Positions 25,640 through 38,002 of a DNA stretch of 64,000 nt are shown in pieces. Under the pieces are notes generated by a model. It searched no databases, was not told the origin of the DNA, and worked only from the letters and a program-made list of their open reading frames with translations. The stretch is from Macrobrachium rosenbergii (taxonomy: Eukaryota; Arthropoda; Malacostraca; Decapoda; Palaemonidae): contig NC_089749.1 in the NCBI RefSeq assembly GCF_040412425.1, positions 38,784,070 through 38,848,069 of the forward strand. Reading direction: 5' to 3'. The translations under genes and the position numbers were made by a program. Positions within the stretch are counted from its first letter, which is position 1, and the number at the start of each line of letters is the position of its first letter.

Positions 25640-27360
25640 AGACATTTTTACTCTGGGCATCTGAACTTTATCAGCTCCACTTAGTTTGTTTATGTTTAGC
25701 TTGATGAGACAGGTCTTCATCTGTTCATTTTCTATGTTTTTTTTTTTGAGTAAAAGTAAGTTATAACTTTATAACTGCTGGTCTGCCTTATAACATTACT
25801 GAGGAAAAGGTAATGCCAGGAGGATTATATATGGCATATATGTTGCTGCCTCATTCGGTCTTCCTCATTTGTCCTACTTAAATCCCATCCTGACTTGCCA
25901 ATTCTTGCTGAATTTCCTCTCCTGAAAAATTCACAAAATCCCTTGATCTTATAACTCCTTTACCAGAATTTTGAATTCTATTGAGTGAAACTTCTACTTC
26001 ACTGTCTTTAGTACTTAATACTGATACAGTCTTTCAGCTCTCTTCCTTGGATACCACCTAAATTAAGAGGAAGCCACCACCAAGCGCTGACATCTTGGGG
26101 TTCCTTCAACATCCTTAAAATCCCTCTGGCTCTTGAAGCCTTATTCCATACATAGACTTTATTCTTCAGAAAAGACAGGAAATATCTATCCTTGAACTAA
26201 TTACATTATTGCCTAATATCAAAAACCCATTCCTTCTTTGAAGAGGACTGGTGCATGGAGAGTATATTTGAAGCCTTTTTATTACAGAACACTCTGAAGG
26301 TTGATCTAAATTCCTAGCAGGTTGTCAACTGTGTTGAGTCATCATTAGGCGCATGAGTACTATTTATTTTAAAAGACCGACCCATAAAAGTCCTAGAAAA
26401 ATAAAAAAACTGAATGATAATGCTAAAAATACACCAAGAGGCTTAAGTCTCCACAATGACACTAGTAGGAACCAATTCTAAATATCCACCCCAACCCTGC
26501 CCCGTACCAACATAAAATTATCCCCACTCCAACTAAACTGGCTGGCACGCCAGACAGAATACAAGGAATCCTATCCCAAATATCGGCCTACCCCTGGATT
26601 CCACATTTTGATCCTTGGGACAAATCAGTCTTCAAATGTCCTGATTTGAAAAATTCATAAAATCTCTTGAACTTATAACGCCTTTAACAGAAATTTGTGT
26701 TCTATAAGGTGAAAACTTCTATTTCACTTTTAAAAGGTACTTAATGCTGATACAATCTTTCAGCTCTTTTCCTTGGATGCCACCTAAATCAAGAGTGAGC
26801 CATCACCAAGTGCTGACATCTTGGGGTTCCTTCAACTTCCTTAAAATCTCCCTGGCTCTTGAATCCTTATTCCATTCACAGACTTTATTCTTCAGAAAAG
26901 ACAGGAAACTTCTACCCTGGAACTAATTACATTACTGCCTAATATCCAAAATCCATTCCTTCTCTGAAGAGGACTGGTGCATGGAGAGTCTATCTGAAGC
27001 CTTTTTATCACAGAAAACCTTGAAGGTTGATCTAAATTCCTAGCAATAGTTGTCAACTGTGCCGAGCCATCATTAGGCCAATGGGTACCATTTATTTTAA
27101 AAGACCAATCCATAAAGTACTAGAAAAAAGAAAAAACTGATTGACAATGTTAAAGATACACCAAGAAGCTTAAATTTCCACCAATGACACTACAGTAGTA
27201 GGAACCAACTCCTAAATATCCACCCACTACCCTACCCCATACCAACACAAAATCATTCCCACTCCAACTGCACAAACAGATTACAAGGAATCCTATCCAA
27301 AATATCAGCCCATCCCTGGATTCCACAGATTGATCGTTGAAACAAATCAGTCATCAAGGT
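25640..27360 (-). pseudogene. Possible LINE ORF1 remnant in a tandem duplication
   Basis: Read on the minus strand, 26,000-25,750 gives FVNFSGEEIQQELASQDGI, then VRQMRKTE, then further residues. This resembles the RNA-binding part of Jockey-type ORF1 proteins (an EEI..EL..Q...VR pattern before the zinc knuckles). Stops interrupt it. The duplicated unit 26,636-27,358 repeats the same blocks. The match is short and the assignment is tentative; it could be an unrelated unique sequence. Confidence 0.35.
25917..27358. repeat. Two-copy tandem duplication, ~720-bp unit
   Basis: Unit 1 is about 25,917-26,635 and unit 2 about 26,636-27,358. Shared blocks in order include gaaaaattcacaaaatc, tgctgacatcttggggttcc, cagactttattcttcagaaa, and gaagaggactggtgcatgga. 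The copies differ by many substitutions and small indels, so the duplication is old. Confidence 0.92.
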
Positions 27361-29090
27361 CCTGATATGACAACTACTAAGCAATGGTATTCCCTCTTTG
27401 AAATCAAGAACACTGAAAAGAAAGTGTTAGAGAGACCAGAAACTCAGATGGAGAGAAGTAAAGTAAATTAATTGGAGCAACATGAATTGCAGGTGCAACA
27501 AGGAAAACCCTACAGCTGCACTGAGGCAATAGTTAGAGAGGTTGACAGCAAGATTAAAGAAAACTTATAAATTCTGAAAGAGGTCAAAGAAACAAATGAG
27601 AAAAAGACAAAGTGTATAGACACATGTAGATCTCAACCTGGAGAAATGAGATTCCCCTGGTTCGAATCCTGTCACCTACCATACTGCTTCAAAGCGGAAT
27701 GTAAAATTAATATTCTAAGGTGATGCAATGTGAATATAAATCCTCTAAGGTGATGCAATGTGCTGTTATCAAGCCACTGTCCAATTGAGCAGATCTGGTG
27801 AGAGCCACAAAAAATAAGTTGTAACCTAAGTATAACGATTAAGGCATGTCTTCAGTTTCATCATATTTGCACATACTTTATAGTTACCTGAGATTGCATT
27901 TTTTGCTCAAAAATAATTTTTTTCTTGTCCCTCAAATTGGGTTTTGAATCAGTGATACCACATTTAGCACTAGTATTCTGTTATAATTTGATCACAGTCA
28001 CTTGTTGCTGAAAGAAGTATGTTATGATAGTGTAATAATTTAAAACAGAAATTTACTAACAGTACGTCTTGCTACCGCTGGAGGAAATCATTGTATTTTG
28101 GTGGTGCCATGTATACAGCTTAAAATCTAGCATCTTCAAGTTCATGACCTTATTAGCCCCCTAAAACGACCTCTTTCATTTATGACATTCTTTCATTTTA
28201 ATATATTTAGAGCCATTCATGGAAATCTCAATTTCCAATACATTTACTGTTTATGTTTAAGAAGACTTGGCTACCCTATAAGGTCTGGTGACCAGCATAG
28301 CTACTCCACTTGTAAACTCACACTGTACATATCTTAAATGCAATAAGTGAAGAATCCACCAATTGGTGACAACATAAATGAAAGACTTGTGATACACACA
28401 AATTTGTGGACAACCAAAGCTAAGAAAAGTTGATAAGAGGTAAGAGAAAGGCTATTTAGAGCAACACAGAATGGAAAACTCCCTTCCCTGCAAAAAGGAA
28501 GTTTGGCATCATTAAGTCAACTGCCCCTTAGTTATAATATAATGAAATGGTTTGTTCTCAGCATGAACACAACCAGTTGTCCTTAAAATAGAAAAAAATT
28601 GCATTACCAACAGCCAAAATGCAAAGAGTGACTAAAACTTGTGCATTTTCATTCCTCTGCTATAATGCCGTGAGAAAAATCATTACTGCAGTGTAAATTT
28701 TCTCTCAACTAGATCAAAGAACAACTTCTTATTAGTTCGGTATTCATGCCTTTGTTATATACCATACAATGAAAAGTGCAAGGTGCTAGTATATGGTGGA
28801 GCCGTAAAGGATTTCTAACTTTAGCTTACCTTTCCACAATAAAGTTTTTGTCTTATGTTGCCTCTATACCTAACAATAAATATGTATACCTTGATGATGC
28901 ATTTTAATAAATATTCCAAAGAGTTAAGAAAGCCAAATACATCTAGCTGCTTTGAATTTGGTCGAGTCTGGAAGGAAATTATAAGGCATCAGTATATGTA
29001 TCCGCCTCTCAACAGCATACATTCTATGTGGAGAACAAAATCTTAATAGTAAATATATGTGCTAAAATGAATCCTGCAAAAGGCATATAC
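27360..29090. other. Gene-free stretch
   Basis: No protein gene recognised. A perfect RNA polymerase III B-box-like sequence (ggttcgaatcc, about 27,660-27,670) could be a remnant of a tRNA-derived SINE, but no A box or cloverleaf is visible. A 20-bp block, ctaaggtgatgcaatgtg, is repeated just downstream (about 27,716 and 27,747). Confidence 0.5.
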
Positions 29091-29094
29091 CTAC

Positions 29095-29095
<1 letters not shown>

Positions 29096-29128
<33 letters not shown>
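29096..29128. repeat. (CA)n microsatellite
   Basis: Sixteen CA dinucleotides in a row. Confidence 0.97.
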
Positions 29129-29137
<9 letters not shown>

Positions 29138-29444
29138 GCAAAGCTGTAAATTTTACAAAAAAGTATACATCCCATTTTTCAGACACCAATATTTAGTAGT
29201 AGTGATAGTAGAAAGTGAATCTGTGGCCTCTCTTTTGGGGTGGCTCTTCTGCATTCAATAACCACAACTGGCCCCAAAATTGTAATTTTCTCATATTGCA
29301 TTGTATTTTATCAACAAAAGACTAAATATATGTAACATATGGAGTTTTGTATGGTTACAAAATATTTGAAATGGTTTCTGAAAATACTAAATGTTTCAGG
29401 GAGGAGTATTTTTCTCTGATGAATATAATATATATATTTTTATC

Positions 29445-29447
<3 letters not shown>

Positions 29448-29529
<82 letters not shown>

Positions 29530-29547
29530 TATACATATATATATATA
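29448..29547. repeat. (TA)n microsatellite
   Basis: TA repeat with a short CA interruption. It is preceded by an inverse copy of the block that flanks TA arrays at 37,566 and 47,480 (see findings). Its final TA is the target site of the Tigger element. Confidence 0.95.
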
Positions 29548-31448
29548 CAAGTGAACCCCCATATTCGCGTTCTCAAGGTTCGCGGACTCACCCATTCGCA
29601 GGTTTTTCTGTGGAACCTATCTAAAATATTTTTGCAGTAAACTCACGTATTCGTGGGGTTTTCTATGGAACATATCTATAAAAATATTCGCGGGGAACCT
29701 CCCTATTCGCGGATGCAGATTTTTTGTCTATTTCGTATAGCAATATTCTGTATTTTCATATTTATTGTATAATAACATTAAATAATCATGTAAATCAATA
29801 ATAATACTGTACTACAGTACTGTACATATAATAGTAATAGAAATTAAATAACAATATTATGTAATACTGCACTGGGTACCTTAATAATAATAAATAATAA
29901 AGTTAAATCAGTACGCTGAAGATGATGAGGATGATGAATTAGCTGTGCAGTACGATGAATGACAGGAGGCGCTGTCATGTTAAGGTATTTGAACATGGCA
30001 ACGAAGGTGGTACAGTAGGGCTGCATGAGTATTTTACCCTGTTCATGCTCAATGCAGGAGACTGCAATTGTCATGCTGTAATGGGCTGCTACTTCTCTGT
30101 GACTTTTGCCCTCTCTTAACAAAACAATCATGTCTACAGTACTTTCTTCTCATCAGTCATTACAGTAATTGTAGGCTATTGGCCAGAGGCCTTAGAAGAA
30201 GCAGAGCATTCAGAGGACATCTTAATGCACGATTTCAAAAAATATTTTTAGGCCATAGTACTGTACACGCAAAACACACAAACGTGAGATAGCAATAAAA
30301 CGGGTTATATTGGGTCATTTGCCGATAATTTGCCACTACAGTATACGCATGGTACTACTGGTTGCGCATAAATATACTAACACTGATCTTCTGTGCATAC
30401 AGTACATACATTTTATAAAATGTTTTGTTGTAGGATGATTTTTAAATATTACATACAAAAAGTGTTTTAGGATGATACATAGTACAGTACAGTACTACGG
30501 GTAGTACGTAGAGCATATCTAAAATACGTAAGACAACAGGAATACTGCAGGGTACATATGTTTACATCTGCGGTATGTAGCATTTTCATGTATGTACTAA
30601 GTATATATTAATGACTACTCTGTAAGTACATTTTGTAAGTTGAAAAACGATTTACTTATTTTTAATTATTACAGTACTGTAATATATTAATGTAAACACA
30701 GCAAAATTTCAATAACATTTATTTGTTTTTCTTAAAAGTGCTTCACCCAAGCCACCTCTCTGCAAATATAAAGAAATCGCAATGCTGGACGCTGTGTACC
30801 CAGGACCAGTGATACTCGACACACTATTGGCTGTCATCTGCAAAGCAGCCAATCCAGAAGCACCATTCATCTTCCTTGGTGCTCATTGGCTGTTCACCTG
30901 GCGCCGATTGGCTGAACATTCACAACCAACTCGCGAACATGGAATTCTGAGAGACCGCATCCACGGCATCCTTCTCAGTTGTGTGTAGTTCGCAGCATCT
31001 TCTTACGGTGTGAAATCGTGCATGTTTCCTTTTGGGTTTTTATCTTTGTGCATCAGCGGTATTCAGCCCTACAATGCCTCCTAAAAAAAAGCCCTGCTCC
31101 TTCAAAGACTTCTGGCAAAGAGTCTAAAGGAAAGAAGACTGTTATGAAACTCGAGAAGGTGAAACTTCTTGACATGTTAAAGGAGGGCAAAAGTTTTGCT
31201 GCGGTTCGCCGCCATTTCAGTGTTATGAGAGCACAGTGAGATATATCAAGAAGAAAGAGGTGGAGATACGCAAGTCTGTGAGTATGAGCTACTTTGGTAG
31301 TGCAAAGACAGTTGCGACAGTGCAGGATAAAACAATCGTGAAAATGGAATCTGCTCTGGCATTCTGGATAAAGGACTGCCGGAAGAAAAACATGCCCCTC
31401 GACTCCAACATCATTCGCGAGAAAGCGCGACAACTCTACCAGCAGTTA

Positions 31449-32801
31449 GGGGAGAGCGGGGCTAGTTGCATCAAATTTTACATTTCCTTCTACAGAATTG
31501 TGTAACATTCATTTAATTGAAATTCAGTTGTCATATATAAATATACAAGACATCATCGAGTTCACATGCGTAGATATTAATAAAAATAATTTCTTATATA
31601 TTTAATTTTGATATATAATTAAAAATATATTTGATACAACTTACCCCATCTGCGGGGCAAGTTGCATCAGTATGAGGGGCAAGTTGAATCATAAGCAAAT
31701 TATAATTTTTGAGAGATTATTTCAATGATAAGTAAATACAAAACCACAATAAACTGAACCGATGAACCTTAAATTTATTCATCATCAGATTCACAGTTAT
31801 GACAAATATAATATAAAGCTCTATCTGTTCCCGAGCATTCCCTCATGAGACCATCCTCTGCATGTACTACATTGAATCCATTTCTCCCGGGCCTGCTATT
31901 GGAATAGGGCTCTACACATATCAGACAATACCAGTCTTCGTCGTCTGAGCTGGATGTGTCGTACTTTACAGCTGGTTTTGGATCGAACTTTGTGTGGAAA
32001 CTCCTGCTTCCTCTTTTTGGTGGCTTTCTTTTCTTTGACGTTGCTCTTTTATTTTTTTCATAGTGGCTTCAGCATACAGAGCATTTTTTCAGGTGTGTCT
32101 GTTAATATGGCACTCTTACGTGCTTTTCTGCCTGTATTGTATTTCTTTTTCCGAGGTGTTGCTTTTGGATGAGGCATAATTTTTTCAGGGCAAAGTGAAG
32201 ACTCACCATTTGCAGTTTCAACTTCATCAGTAATGAAAGAAGGTTGTGTTTCTACTGCTGTATAAATGGAGAGAAGCGTGTCAATTGCTGCAAAAGTGGA
32301 AGGAATAGGTTCATTTCTGAAATTAATAAAACGAGTTGAATGCATAAGAATATTTTAATTAAAAGTAATGTAATAAATTTACTAATGGGGCAAGTTGAAT
32401 CATGATTCAACTTGCCCCATCGTGAAATGATTCAACTTGCCCCTTGACAACAATCAAAATTTGATCGCCATCTAGATATATACTAACGGTCATTCTAATG
32501 CAAATTTGTAAGAAAAATAATTGCATATAGAACAGAATTATATAGATATTTTCAAAACACTGTTACTAATATAAATACATGAGGTACAAGAAAAATAGTG
32601 AAATCGATAAAAATTACTAAGGTCGAAATCAGTAAATTTATCATAAATTCAAAAGCTCTTGCACATTCCCTCTCTCTCTCGAGCTGTGTCCTGACGGACT
32701 AACACACATTTGAACCGCCTGTCAGCCTACTACAGGCGCCGAGTTGCCAGTTATGCCCACTGATGCAACTTACCCGCGATGCAACTAGCCCCGCTCTCCC
32801 C
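31449..32801 (-). mobile_element. Second pogo-like element nested in the Tigger gene
   Basis: Perfect inverted ends: ggggagagcggggctagttg at 31,449 and its complement ending at 32,801, flanked by TA on both sides (31,447-31,448 and 32,802-32,803). This shows a TA-targeting transposon inserted in the Tigger coding region. The subterminal zones carry repeated ggggcaagttgaatcat motifs in both orientations (about 31,677, 32,390, 32,430). The minus strand carries only the C-terminal end of a transposase, so this is an internally deleted, non-autonomous copy. Confidence 0.93.
31775..32345 (-). pseudogene. C-terminal tail of a pogo-like transposase with a PHD-like Cys/His finger
   Basis: The minus strand reads KIMPHPKATPRKKKYNTGRK, then SAILTDTPEKM, a Lys-rich stretch, then near 31,925-31,780 SSDDEDWYCLICVEPY with SNSRPG, a degenerate WxxC/H middle, and YYICHNCESDDE before a stop at 31,775. 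The order (LTDTPEK, basic linker, Cys-x2-Cys ... Cys-x2-Cys finger, stop) is the usual tail of a group of pogo-like DDE transposases. One or two frameshifts are present. The catalytic domain is absent. Confidence 0.65.
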
Positions 32802-34498
32802 TATCAACTGCTAAGGAAGGCGACAATGTAGAACAGGTAGAGGAAGGTGTTGAAGAAGGCGAATTAGAATTTTTAGGCTTTGATGAACCAGCAGAAGAAG
32901 AGGGGGAAGAGCCCCAAGCAGGACCATCATCAGCGCCTCAAGGTTTCCAGGCCAGCAAGGGGTGGTTCCACTGATTTCAAAAGCGGTTCCACCTAAAGTC
33001 TGTTGCAATGCATGGGGAATCAGCATCTGCAGACATTGAAGCAGCCGCAAAATATCCGGAGGCCTTCAAGAAGATCATCAAGGAGACGGGCTACCATCCA
33101 CAACAGGTGTTCAATATGGATGAGACTGGCCTGTTCTGGAAGAAGATGCCTTCCCGGACATACCTTATGAAGGACAAAGCTAAAGCCTCCGGATTCAAGG
33201 CCCAGAAGGATAGGGTTACCCTCATCATGTGTGGGAATGCAGCTGATTTCATGCTTAAACTAGGCCTCATTTACAAGGCTGCAAACCCCAGGGCCCTCAA
33301 GAATAAGAACAAGGCATTGCTTCCTGTGTTCTGGATGCATAACCCTAAGGCCTGGATCGCCAAAGTCCTCACAGAGTACTGGTTCCATCAGAGCTTCATC
33401 CCTCAAGTTAGGCAATACCTGAACGACTTGGCCATGGAGTTCAAGGTGTTGCTGATTATGGATAATGCTGGTGGCCACCCTCTCGATCTTTCTTACAAGG
33501 GAGTCCAGTTTGAGTTCCTCTCTCCCAACACCACCTCTCTCCTCCAGCCAATGGACCAGGGCATGATCCGTGCCTTCAAGGCACTCTATACCGGGAACTC
33601 CCTCCAGCACCTTGTAACTGCAATGGACAGTGACAGTGAATTTACGCTAAAAGAATACTGGCATAAATTCATGACTGCCACATGTCTGAGCATCATCAGC
33701 CAATCACTGAATGACATGAAGAAGGAGACCCTGAACACATGCTGGAACAAGTTGTGGCCGGAGTGTGTTCATGATTACAGGGGCTTCTCTCCTGAAGAAA
33801 TTCAACATTCGGCCATTAATAAGGCTGTCCAGTTGGCAAGGATTCTAGGTGGGGAAGGCTTCGAGGACATCACCGAGGATGAAATCGGCACCTTATTGAT
33901 GCTCACTCTGACCCCCTGACGGACCAGGATTTGGAAGAGCTGACGAAGTCTGCCAGTGAAGAAGATGATACGCCAGGTTCAGGGGAGGAGCAGGAGGAAG
34001 AGGAGGGCGGCCTGACTTTGGAATGTCTGTCCCACATTAAGAGAATGATCAAGGATACGCAGGAGTATGTTTCAACATGGGATCCTTTTATGGAAAGCTC
34101 CTTAAAGTTTTCAAACATGCTTGATTCAGCATGGGAGCCCTATAATCAAACCCTCACCATCATGAAAAAGCAGCGACAGCAGCTGCCTATTACCATGTTC
34201 ATCAAACGGACGAAGAAGGCCCCTCCAAAGCCTCCCAAATCACCCGAAGTAGTGCCTCTTGAATCGCCTGAAGAAGTGCCTCCCCAATCGCCTGAAGTCG
34301 TGCCTCCCGAAGCGCCTTCTGAAGGTGAAGAGGCACCCTCAGATGAGTTGTAACTCCTCTGCTTTGCTGTGCAGTCATATCTTCATCGTCATTCATTGCA
34401 CTGCACAGCTAATTCATCATCATCATCTTTAATCAACATTCATCACTGGTGAGTACCCTTTTATGATTTGACGTATGTAGTAATCTTAAGTGTGAAGT

Positions 34499-35246
34499 AT
34501 TAAATTTTTAAAATGTGCATAAATTTTTTTATTTTTTTCTCTCTCTTTTTGTGAATTACGTATACGTAAATACTAATGTTCCCCCCGAAAAGAAAACAGG
34601 ACGGCTTGCAACTGAATGAAAGAAAATGTGCGTGGCTGAATACGTATGGGGGGGGGACTGGATTATTTTCACCTACAGCTGTAAGCCATACAGTACGTAC
34701 GTATAAATGTAATGATAAAATGTTTAAGATGGCTTGGAAATTATATTAATAGTATCATTTCAAAGATTAATACAGTAATAAGGTAATAGTTTAATGTATA
34801 TTTGATGTAGGCTGGTATTCTTAGGCATACAGTACTTTGGTGTTTGACCTTTCATGGTAGACAGGTACAAATACACGTAGTATTAAATTTTTTAAAATGT
34901 GCATACGTTTTTTTTATTTTTTCTCTCTTTTTGTGAATTACATACTGTATATGTAGCTACCAATGGTTCCCCCGAAAAGAAAATGGGATGGCTTATAACT
35001 GTATGAAAGAAAATGTGTGTGTGGCTGAAGACATAGGGGGGGCTGGATTATTTTCACCTACAGCTGTAAGCCATACAGTACGTACATATAAATGTAATGA
35101 TAAAATGTTTAAGATGGCTTGGAAATTATATTAATAGTATCATTTCAAAGATCAATACAGTAATAAGGTAATAGTTTAACGTATATTTGATGTAGGCTGG
35201 TATTTTTAGGCATACTTTGGTGTTTGACCCTTCATGGTAGACAGGT
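34499..35246. repeat. Tandem duplication in the Tigger 3' region (~370 bp x 2)
   Basis: Unit 1 about 34,499-34,882, unit 2 about 34,883-35,246. Shared blocks include aaaatgtgcata, attattttcacctacagctg, gtaatgataaaatgtttaag, and ggtgtttgacc. Differences are few. Confidence 0.93.
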
Positions 35247-35364
35247 ATAAGTGTTTTTAGAGGGGCGTTGTAAGCATTCGCGGATTTGACCTATTCGCGG
35301 GTGGGTGTGGGACGCATCCCCTGCACATATGGGGGTTCACTGTATACATATATATATACATATA

Positions 35365-35728
35365 CTGGCAGTCCCCGGTTTACGACGGGGTTTCCGTTTT
35401 TACACTGCGTCGTAAACCAACAAGCGTCGTAATCCGAAAAATCATCGAAAATCGTCAAATATCCTAAGAAAATCTTACTTTTAATGCTTTGGGTGTATTG
35501 AAAACGATGTAAACTATATTTTTATTGAGTTTTTCATCAAAAAACCTCAAAATTTTGATTATTCTGCTGTTTTGGAGCCATATTTCTTCCGTCGGATTGG
35601 CGTACGACAAGTCGTAACCCCGGAACATGTGTTGTAAACCTGGAAATAATTACTGATGAATATATCTGAAAAGCTTCGTAACCTCCGAATGTCGTAAGCC
35701 GGACCTGTCGTAAACTGGGAACTGCCTG
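35365..35728. mobile_element. MITE with ctggcagtccccggtttacg ends
   Basis: The left end, ctggcagtccccggtttacg, and the right end (…gtcgtaaactgggaactgcc) are inverted repeats of about 24 bp with TA on each side (35,363-35,364; 35,729-35,730). Subterminal gtcgtaa motifs are repeated. Length is 364 bp with no coding capacity. The TA flanks suggest mobilisation by a Tc1/mariner-superfamily (pogo-like) transposase. Confidence 0.88.
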
Positions 35729-35729
35729 T

Positions 35730-35865
35730 ATAAATACATATAGATGTAAGGATAACTAGAAATTCTGAATATTCTGAATATTAATTAACATAATGAAAGA
35801 GAGAAAGAGAGAGAAACCTTCCATTGATGGACACTGATAGATGGAGAGAGAGATTTGAAGAAAAC

Positions 35866-35906
<41 letters not shown>

Positions 35907-36272
35907 GCAAAACACTATATCATGATGACAAGGCCAAACTGAAAAGCAAAAAAGATTGGTAACAAGCACCAGAAAAGCAACACCTGTGTGTGATTACATG
36001 AGCCAAACTCAGGTATGTGTTATGACTGAGTCGCGGTGACGAAGTCATTATGACTGCACTTAACTGAGCTGGAAATCACAAGAAACTCGTAACAAAACAC
36101 ATGGTAGCCTTAATTGGGTATACAGCCATTGGAATCCATAACTTCCAGTGACATACAAGCACCTCCTTTTGAAGGCGGTGTGGTTTCCAAAAAATCTACC
36201 CAAAAAGGGACGTCTTTAGATTAGCCTAACCAATACATCTACAGAGGCAGGGCAGAAACCAAGATTCCACCT
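35730..36272. other. Gene-free stretch with (GA)n at ~35,870-35,901
   Basis: Contains a 30-bp GA microsatellite and otherwise nothing recognisable. Confidence 0.6.
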
Positions 36273-36736
36273 ACAAAGGGGCTGGACAGAGACTTCCAGA
36301 AATCCTTATCAAGTCCAGTTCTGAGGGGGAGCAGCAGAAAAAAAAGTTAAGTATACCTCAGTTTAACCAGACCACTGAGCTGATTAACAGCTCTCCTAGG
36401 GGCTGGCCCGTAGCAGAGAGCAGCAGAGAGAGGAGCAAGGAAGCAGAGGAAGAAAGGCTCACTTTTGACACTCACTGTAATCTTGCACTGCAATTCATTT
36501 TGTAAACTTACTGTAACTTTATTATTAGTGTTAATGAAGAAAGAAAAACTAATTAGCATCTTCTTAAAGCCTCCTGGAAAAACTACACTACTACTGTACA
36601 TAACAAAAGCCAGAACGATAAGCATCTATAAAGAAAAGTAATCTTCTTAACTTGGCAAATTGAATAGTAGACATAACAGAAATATGATAAAAGAAAGCAT
36701 GACATATATAATATATACATATATATACAGTATATA

Positions 36737-37569
<833 letters not shown>

Positions 37570-38002
37570 CATCTGAGAAACAATACTCACTCAAACTCCC
37601 TGAAACATTTAGTATTTTCAGAAACTTCATTTAACGGACTAATGGGGGGAAGGTTGTCCGTTAAAGCTAACTGTCCATTAATGTGAAGCATAGTTTTTTT
37701 GTGTCTAAAGTGATGTTTATCAGTAGGCTAGCCTAGGCCTAAGTGGGATGACCACCGACCTACATGAAAAGATTCACATTATGAAAGAAACTGATAATAA
37801 CGGTAATAAAACCCTTTTTTCCTTATATATTACAGTATTGGCATATTGTAATGTGTTAGCTGATGAACCTGCTAGCAGTGAGTCAGTTGCAATGAAGAAA
37901 CAAAGCCATGCTGAGTATCATTTCTTGATCCTGCCTAGCATTAGACCCCACATGGCGCAGTGAATGAAGAAATAGGACCTACAGCCATAACCATAGTACA
38001 GC

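Larger units (their letters stand above)
31075..34353 (+). pseudogene. Tigger-like DDE transposase pseudogene
   Basis: It starts MPPKKK at 31,075. The N-terminal DNA-binding part contains KLEKVKLLDMLKEGKS (HTH), and a CENP-B-type HTH gives SALAFWIKDCRKKNMPLDS and IIREKARQLYQQLGE up to 31,448. A 1353-bp insertion follows. After it come an acidic linker, FQASKGWF, an in-frame TGA (about 32,971), then the DDE domain at 33,008-33,919. The acidic triad is visible: Asp at 33,119 (MDETGLFWKKMPS), 33,461 (LLIMDNAGGHP) and 33,554 (LQPMDQGMIRAF), with 30 residues between the last two as in pogo/Tigger. A frameshift near 33,910 precedes a Pro-rich tail ending at 34,353. The insertion, a frameshift near 31,237 and the stop make it non-functional. 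Confidence 0.92.
29548..35342 (+). mobile_element. Tigger/pogo-like DNA transposon, interrupted
   Basis: It begins caagtgaacccccatattcg after a TA and ends atgggggttcactg before a TA. The ends are inverted repeats of the tigger type, followed inward by several attcgcgg motifs on both sides. Length is 5.8 kb, of which 1.35 kb is a secondary insertion. It encodes a CENP-B-type DDE transposase, now broken. About 1.5 kb of 5' and 1 kb of 3' non-coding sequence flank the gene. The 3' part holds a ~370-bp tandem duplication. Confidence 0.9.

Noticed and set aside
27650..27672. Possible tRNA or tRNA-derived SINE
   Set aside because: Only a B-box-like ggttcgaatcc is present; no A box, cloverleaf or 3' tail repeat seen.
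30782..30988. 68-codon open frame in the Tigger 5' region
   Set aside because: No motif; lies in the element's non-coding leader before the MPPKKK start.
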